Below, piece by piece: positions 59,613-64,000 of a stretch of 64,000 nt of DNA; positions within the stretch are counted from its first letter, which is position 1; each line of letters begins with the position of its first letter. Origin of the DNA: Aurelia coerulea (lineage: Eukaryota; Cnidaria; Scyphozoa; Semaeostomeae; Ulmaridae); NCBI GenBank assembly GCA_039566865.1, contig CM076960.1:3038001-3102000 (forward strand), read 5' to 3'. Below the pieces are notes generated by a model. That model was given only the letters and a program-made list of their open reading frames with translations. It searched no databases and was not told the DNA's origin. A program made the translations under genes and the position numbers.

Positions 59613-59925
59613 CGGAAATTTTACGAAAAACAATCAAGAAGCTATTGCGAAGCATTCAGTCCTCAATTTTTTGATAAAATCTAAGAAGCTTCTACCACTA
59701 CAACAAATTCTTAGCTTCTTAAAAAATATATTTGAGAGCGTCCTGAGAAAAGCAACATGTTTCTAATGTAGACTGAAGGAGAATTTAACCATGCTCAAAA
59801 AGTTTAATTATTTTCTGAAGAATATTTAAGACACCAATTAAAAATGACTACCTACACCCATTCATGACTACAGACAACTAAATTCTATAAACATTGTTCC
59901 TCATTTCATATTGTTATAGCCGCGG

Positions 59926-62900
59926 TTATAGCTTGTTTTGCTGCTTCATTTGTTTTGCAAGGTTCTCTGCTAATTTATCCAGAAATTCGGTTGTACTTAG
60001 ATAATCTGCTCTCACCACACTGCAAAATAAAGATATTTATTCATATAAAAAGGAATCTCTCTTACAAACCCCTTCCTTAAACATCTAATAATGACAAGTA
60101 AAAGAGCTAGACCTCTGCAAAATGCTGATTCCGTAACATGTTTCAACTTCATAGCAACCTTAACAAGGGCAGATTTTGTAATACAATAGCATGAATTGCT
60201 CTAGTTGACACCTCAATTCAAAGCGATTAGCGATTGCAGACAAAGGAAACTCTCTCAACCAGCAATTCAAAACAACAAAGCCGCAAAAGTTTATTTGAAA
60301 CCCAGGTAGCTAGCTCGCTCGTTGTGCATTCCAGAAACTGTTTTTAAGGGCAAACATGAGCGTAGATCGAAAGAAGAAGGATACGTCTACACATCTGCCG
60401 CGGGCATTTTATATGTTTGAATCAAAAGCCGTTTAGCAGGCGATTCAATTCTCTTATATTGTTGGGTGTTTTCAAAACATTTACTGCTCAGTTTCTGGAC
60501 CAAAGAAATAAAATGCCCGCGGCAGATGTGTAGATATATCCTTCTTCTTTCGATCGATGCTCATGTTTGCCCTTAAAAATAATTTCTGGAATACACAGCG
60601 AGCGACCTAGCTAACTGGGTTTCAGAGAAAGTTTTGCGGCTTTGTTTGTTTTGAATTACTGGTTGAGAGAATTTCCTTTGTCTGTGATCGCTAATCGCGT
60701 TGAATTGAGGTGTCAACAAAAGCAACTCGTGCTATTGTATTACAAAATCTGCCCTTGTTAGCAACCTTAAGATATCCACGCCGTTTAGCGGATCAAAAGT
60801 GATACGGATCAACGTGATACGGATCACCCTTTCGTTTTCACGGCAGCGGATTATAACGAGTACACCCACTGTCAGCACGTGTGCTGCTATTATCTTCAAA
60901 CAGATTATGAAATCAACACAATGAAGACAATAGAAAGATAATCTGGTCAGAAATCCGAAACAAAATTGATGCGGATCACTGGCATTTTCACGGCGTAGAG
61001 CAGAAAGAAGTGATCCGATACAAAAGTGATCCGATACAAAACGAGTTCGCTAGCGCAGCAGGATCAAAATTGATGCGGATAGCGGAGCAGAAGTGTATCG
61101 GATCACTTCGAGCTCGTGTAAACGGGAGGCTGATCCGCAAAACTTTTTGTATCGGATCAAAAGTGATTCGCTACCGTGTAAACGGGGTCTTAAGGCTGAT
61201 TTCCAGTCAGTGGAATTTTCCGAGCGGGCGGAAGTTCCTTTGTTTGCGTGAGAAAATGTCGCCCTGGAATTGAATAGAAAGTTACGGCTGAGCGGCCTTT
61301 TATTGTCTAAAATTCCACCCGCTCGGAAAATTCCACTGACTGGAAATTCGCCTTTAGACAGCTGTCTCAAGCTAACTTTAAAGGACAATAGCTGCTTATT
61401 CCAACTCATTATCCCCTCTAAGCCTCATAAGCTGAATGCAAAGACCAAAAAATAAAATTGATCTTTCTGCTAAATATGTTTCTGCATTCGCAGGCCTTGT
61501 TCAAACGCTTTTTTCCGTGTCGAATCGAACTGCATTAAAACTGCTGAATCTGCCGTGTCTAAAACCTGATTTAAACATCGTTTTTTGCAGTATCGGATTG
61601 AAATAGAAATGGTTATAATGGCAATTTTTCAAAATGCACAAGCACAGTGGCTGATCACACGTAGAAGCCGCAGACCATGGCCTAGAACTGATTAAACGCG
61701 GCAGAAATATGATGTTTAAATCAAGTCGTTTCTCTGCCGTTTGATACAACAGAGCTGGTGAACTCCTGCCGTTTTATCTATTCAAAACGGCAGGTGACTT
61801 AAACATGATTTTATTTCGAATTTAGTTGACACTTAGAAGTTTTTAGCAGCATCTCTTAAATTCGACACGGCAAAACAAAGATGTTTAAACTGGGCCTAAA
61901 TCAAGTTGTTTTTCTGCCGTTTGATACGACAGAGCTGGTGAACTCCTGCCGTTTTATCTATTCAAAACGGCAGATGATTTAAACATGATTTTATGTCGAA
62001 TAAATTTGATTTGGCAAAAAAACGATGTTTAAACTGGACCTCAAAGTCCCCAGCGACATTAAAATCAGCTTTCTTGAACACACAATAGCTAAAAAAATAC
62101 ACTTACTTCGCTAAACCTTTTATGCAAATTGCTAAATCTTTGGTCATGAATCCGGCTTGAATAGTATCAATGCAGACTTGCTCTAACTTGTTTGCAAAGT
62201 CAACTAATTTCTGATTCCCTGTTGGTGAGATGATATTGTGTTATTGTTATAATTGTTTGGAATAACCCCAACTGACTAACCCCAAGGGAACTCGCAGTCA
62301 TGCGTTGTAAAAGTTGTTTACGACGGTTTCTTGATAGTTCTAAGTTGAGTGTTTTGGAAAGTAGACGCGTTGTTTTTTTTATGTCTCGTTTGGCTAGGCC
62401 AAGTTTAGGAAAACATAACAGTTGCAGAGATCGAAGTTCGTTAGAAAACAAAGTTACCGAATGGAAAAAATTGTAGCAGAACAACGTCAGATGTGTGAGC
62501 TTTTAGACTGTTGGAGCTTAAATAAATTCGTGGGTTGCCTATGTTCTCAGATCCCATTGAATTTTCTTGAACAGGGACGATTTTATAGCACAATAGCATG
62601 AGTTGCTTTTGTTGACACCTGAATTTAAAGCGATTAGCGATTAGCGATTGCCGACAAAGGAAATTCCCTCAACCAGTTGTTCAAAACAAAAGAAGCCGCA
62701 AAAGTTTCTCTGAAACCCAGGTAGCTAGCGCGCTCGTTGTGCATTCCAGAAATTGTTTTTAAGAGCAATCATGAGCATGTATCGTAAGAAGGAGGATAGA
62801 TCTACACATCTACCACGGGCATTTTATTTCTTTGGTTCAGAAGCTGAGCAGACACCCAAGAAATAAGAGAACTGAATCGCCTGACAAACGGCTTTTGAAC

Positions 62901-63471
62901 CAAGCAAATTCGATGCCCGAGGAAGATGTGCAGATATATCCTTCTTCTTTCGATATATGCTCATGTTAGCTCTTAAAAACGATTTCTGGAATGCAGAACG
63001 AGTGAGCTAGCTACCTGGGTTTCAGAGAAACTTTGAAGGTTTTGCTTACTCTAAATTACTGGTTGAGAGAATTCCCTTTGTCTGCGATCGCTAATTGCTT
63101 TGAATTGCGGTGTTAATCAAAAGCAACTCATGCTATTGTCTTACAAAATCTGCCCTTGTTACTTAAGAATCTACTGTAAGAAAATGGACCAACCACCCAT
63201 AACAATTCTTAAAGCAACAGATACGGTGGGCATCCACAAAAACAGACATTTCACGATGACATCATTGGCCCAAAGACCGGTAGATCGATATTCCACATGG
63301 TTATAATTCATCGTGCTTATTCTAAAAAAATTGAAAATAATAATGACATAATTCCTTAATATTTTCATGACTTCAATGCACAAATACGACTGTCTGTAGA
63401 AAAAATCTTTGTTCTCATACCATCAAGCGTTCCTCTGTGGCCTAGACCTTTTGTCCATGCAAAGATAGAAG
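59926..63471 (-). CDS. NADP-dependent isocitrate dehydrogenase, C-terminal three exons
   Basis: A partial gene. The last three exons are 63421-63471, 62107-62218 and 59926-60019 (stop TAA at 59926-59928), with GT-AG borders and a continuous frame of about 84 residues. The order [16 protein letters not shown], then [20 protein letters not shown], then [11 protein letters not shown], then [16 protein letters not shown] matches the C-terminal end of IDH1/IDH2 (human: [41 protein letters not shown]). The enzyme decarboxylates isocitrate to 2-oxoglutarate with NADP. The substrate- and NADP-binding residues lie in earlier exons beyond the right edge. The protein ends NKL, similar to the AKL peroxisomal signal of human IDH1, which favours a cytosolic/peroxisomal form over the mitochondrial one. 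That is an inference. Confidence 0.93.
60162..60759. mobile_element. Mutator-like foldback MITE with 9-bp target duplication
   Basis: The ends are AACAAGGGCAG and CTGCCCTTGTT, flanked by AGCAACCTT on both sides (60153-60161 and 60760-60768). The arms of about 280 bp are inverted copies. It lies in the last IDH intron. Confidence 0.88.
60780..61192. mobile_element. repeat with TGATCCGATACAAAAG units
   Basis: CGCCGTTTAGCGGATCAAAA at the left and its approximate inverse (GATCAAAAGTGATTCGCTAC, GTGTAAACGG) at the right bracket several GGATCA and TGATCCG units. It is a MITE with internal sub-repeats. Confidence 0.65.
61196..61362. mobile_element. MITE with TTTCCAGTCAGTGGAATTTT ends, copy 3
   Basis: The terminal repeats TTTCCAGTCAGTGGAATTTT and AAAATTCCACTGACTGGAAA are perfect inverses. 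The GAGCGGGCGG and CCCGCTCGG blocks follow. It is the best-preserved member of the family found at 13503 and 25725. Confidence 0.88.
61495..62040. mobile_element. repeat family with TTTAAACATCG/GTTTAAACTGGGCC, copy 2
   Basis: Repeats the blocks of 15225-15612. The segment GAACTCCTGCCGTTTTATCT occurs twice here (about 61759 and 61940), so the right part is tandemly duplicated. It ends 66 bp from an IDH exon. Confidence 0.7.
62570..63160. mobile_element. Mutator-like foldback MITE, fourth member
   Basis: Starts AACAGGGACGATTTTATAGC and ends AAAATCTGCCCTTGTT, with the same inverted interior as 60162-60759 (GCAGACAAAG, CTGAAACCCAGGTAGCTAGC). No target duplication was seen. Confidence 0.75.
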
Positions 63472-63654
63472 CTGAAAAGGAACAAAGAGCACGTAATAAA
63501 GTAACGTAGATATCATGCATATTTTCATCAAATTAGATAATTTAAATGCCTTGATGCTAAAGTCAAGATATTTCTTGATCTGATAATTCCAATGTTCTAT
63601 TTGCACTGAAAAGGGAGGAATCCTGGTTGGTCGTTAGCTGTTGAATGTTATGCT

Positions 63655-63890
63655 AAAGGCTTGGCCAAACTGGACAACATTGTCGGGCAACATGGACAAA
63701 ACGCAAATGTTGCTCAAATGTTGCCCAGTCTGGCCACTTTGTCGGCCGACAAATTCATCAGAAAATTTGTTGCCGAAATATTCAAACATGCTCAAACATT
63801 TGTTGGCAACATTTGTCGTTCAGTTCGATATTTCCAAGTTTGGCCACAATGTTGGGCAACAATTCAACTTAATTTCCCTTTTTCCAACTT
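63655..63890. repeat. repeat with TTGGCCAAACT/AGTTTGGCC ends
   Basis: TTGGCCAAACTGGACAACAT at the left and AAGTTTGGCCACAATGTTGG at the right are inverted, with many GTTGCC and GGCAAC units between. It is a MITE-like repeat. No IDH exon was recognised between 63472 and 64000. Confidence 0.6.
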
Positions 63891-64000
63891 TCATCTTCAT
63901 CTAAGGCTTCCAGTAACAGCAAGCAAGCTACAGCTTTCTTTCGTTCTGCCATATTTTAGCTAAATTTTGCGTTCAAATACAATATGGCGCAGTAAGCCAC

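Noticed and set aside
1..64000. CRISPR array, rRNA or bacterial-type operon
   Set aside because: None is present. The repeats are transposon ends and microsatellites, and the genes have spliceosomal introns.

Overview
This is a window of an animal nuclear genome. Every recognisable gene is a metazoan housekeeping or signalling gene, most are split by GT-AG introns, and most of the DNA between and inside them is short, non-autonomous, inverted-repeat transposons. The base composition is AT-rich. The mix of an OTULIN-type deubiquitinase, FAM199X, GID8 and many Tc1/mariner-, hAT-, Mutator- and piggyBac-like MITEs fits a marine invertebrate such as a cnidarian. The species cannot be fixed from the sequence alone.

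Layout, left to right. (1) 3763-9795, minus: the N-terminal half of a NIMA-related (NEK) protein kinase in six exons, running off the left edge. (2) 11497-27186, minus: a complete nine-exon FAM199X homologue of 306 residues; one exon has a nearby truncated tandem copy. (3) 27.2-31.2 kb: no gene recognised, several hairpin repeats. (4) 31271-33925, minus: ribosomal protein L15 in two coding exons, with a likely non-coding TOP-type first exon near 35.5 kb. (5) 37095-37811, plus: GID8, intronless. (6) 38826-39332, minus: mitochondrial ribosomal protein L13, intronless and convergent with GID8. (7) 39.7-45.4 kb: stacked repeat elements only. (8) 45496-57707, minus: a six-exon OTULIN-family linear-ubiquitin deubiquitinase of about 852 residues. 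It keeps its catalytic residues and carries an N-terminal membrane anchor and a long tail with repeated tyrosine motifs. (9) 59926-63471, minus: the last three exons of NADP-dependent isocitrate dehydrogenase, running off the right edge.

The genes are not an operon and share no obvious pathway. Six of the seven are on the minus strand. The most interesting gene is the OTULIN homologue, because vertebrate OTULIN is soluble and its membrane-bound relative OTULINL is catalytically dead, whereas this one looks both anchored and active. The repeat landscape is informative too. Several insertions can be read base by base from target-site duplications and, in one case, from an empty paralogous site in the same window.

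Exon coordinates were worked out by hand from splice sites, reading-frame continuity and remembered family sequences. No alignment or transcript data were available.
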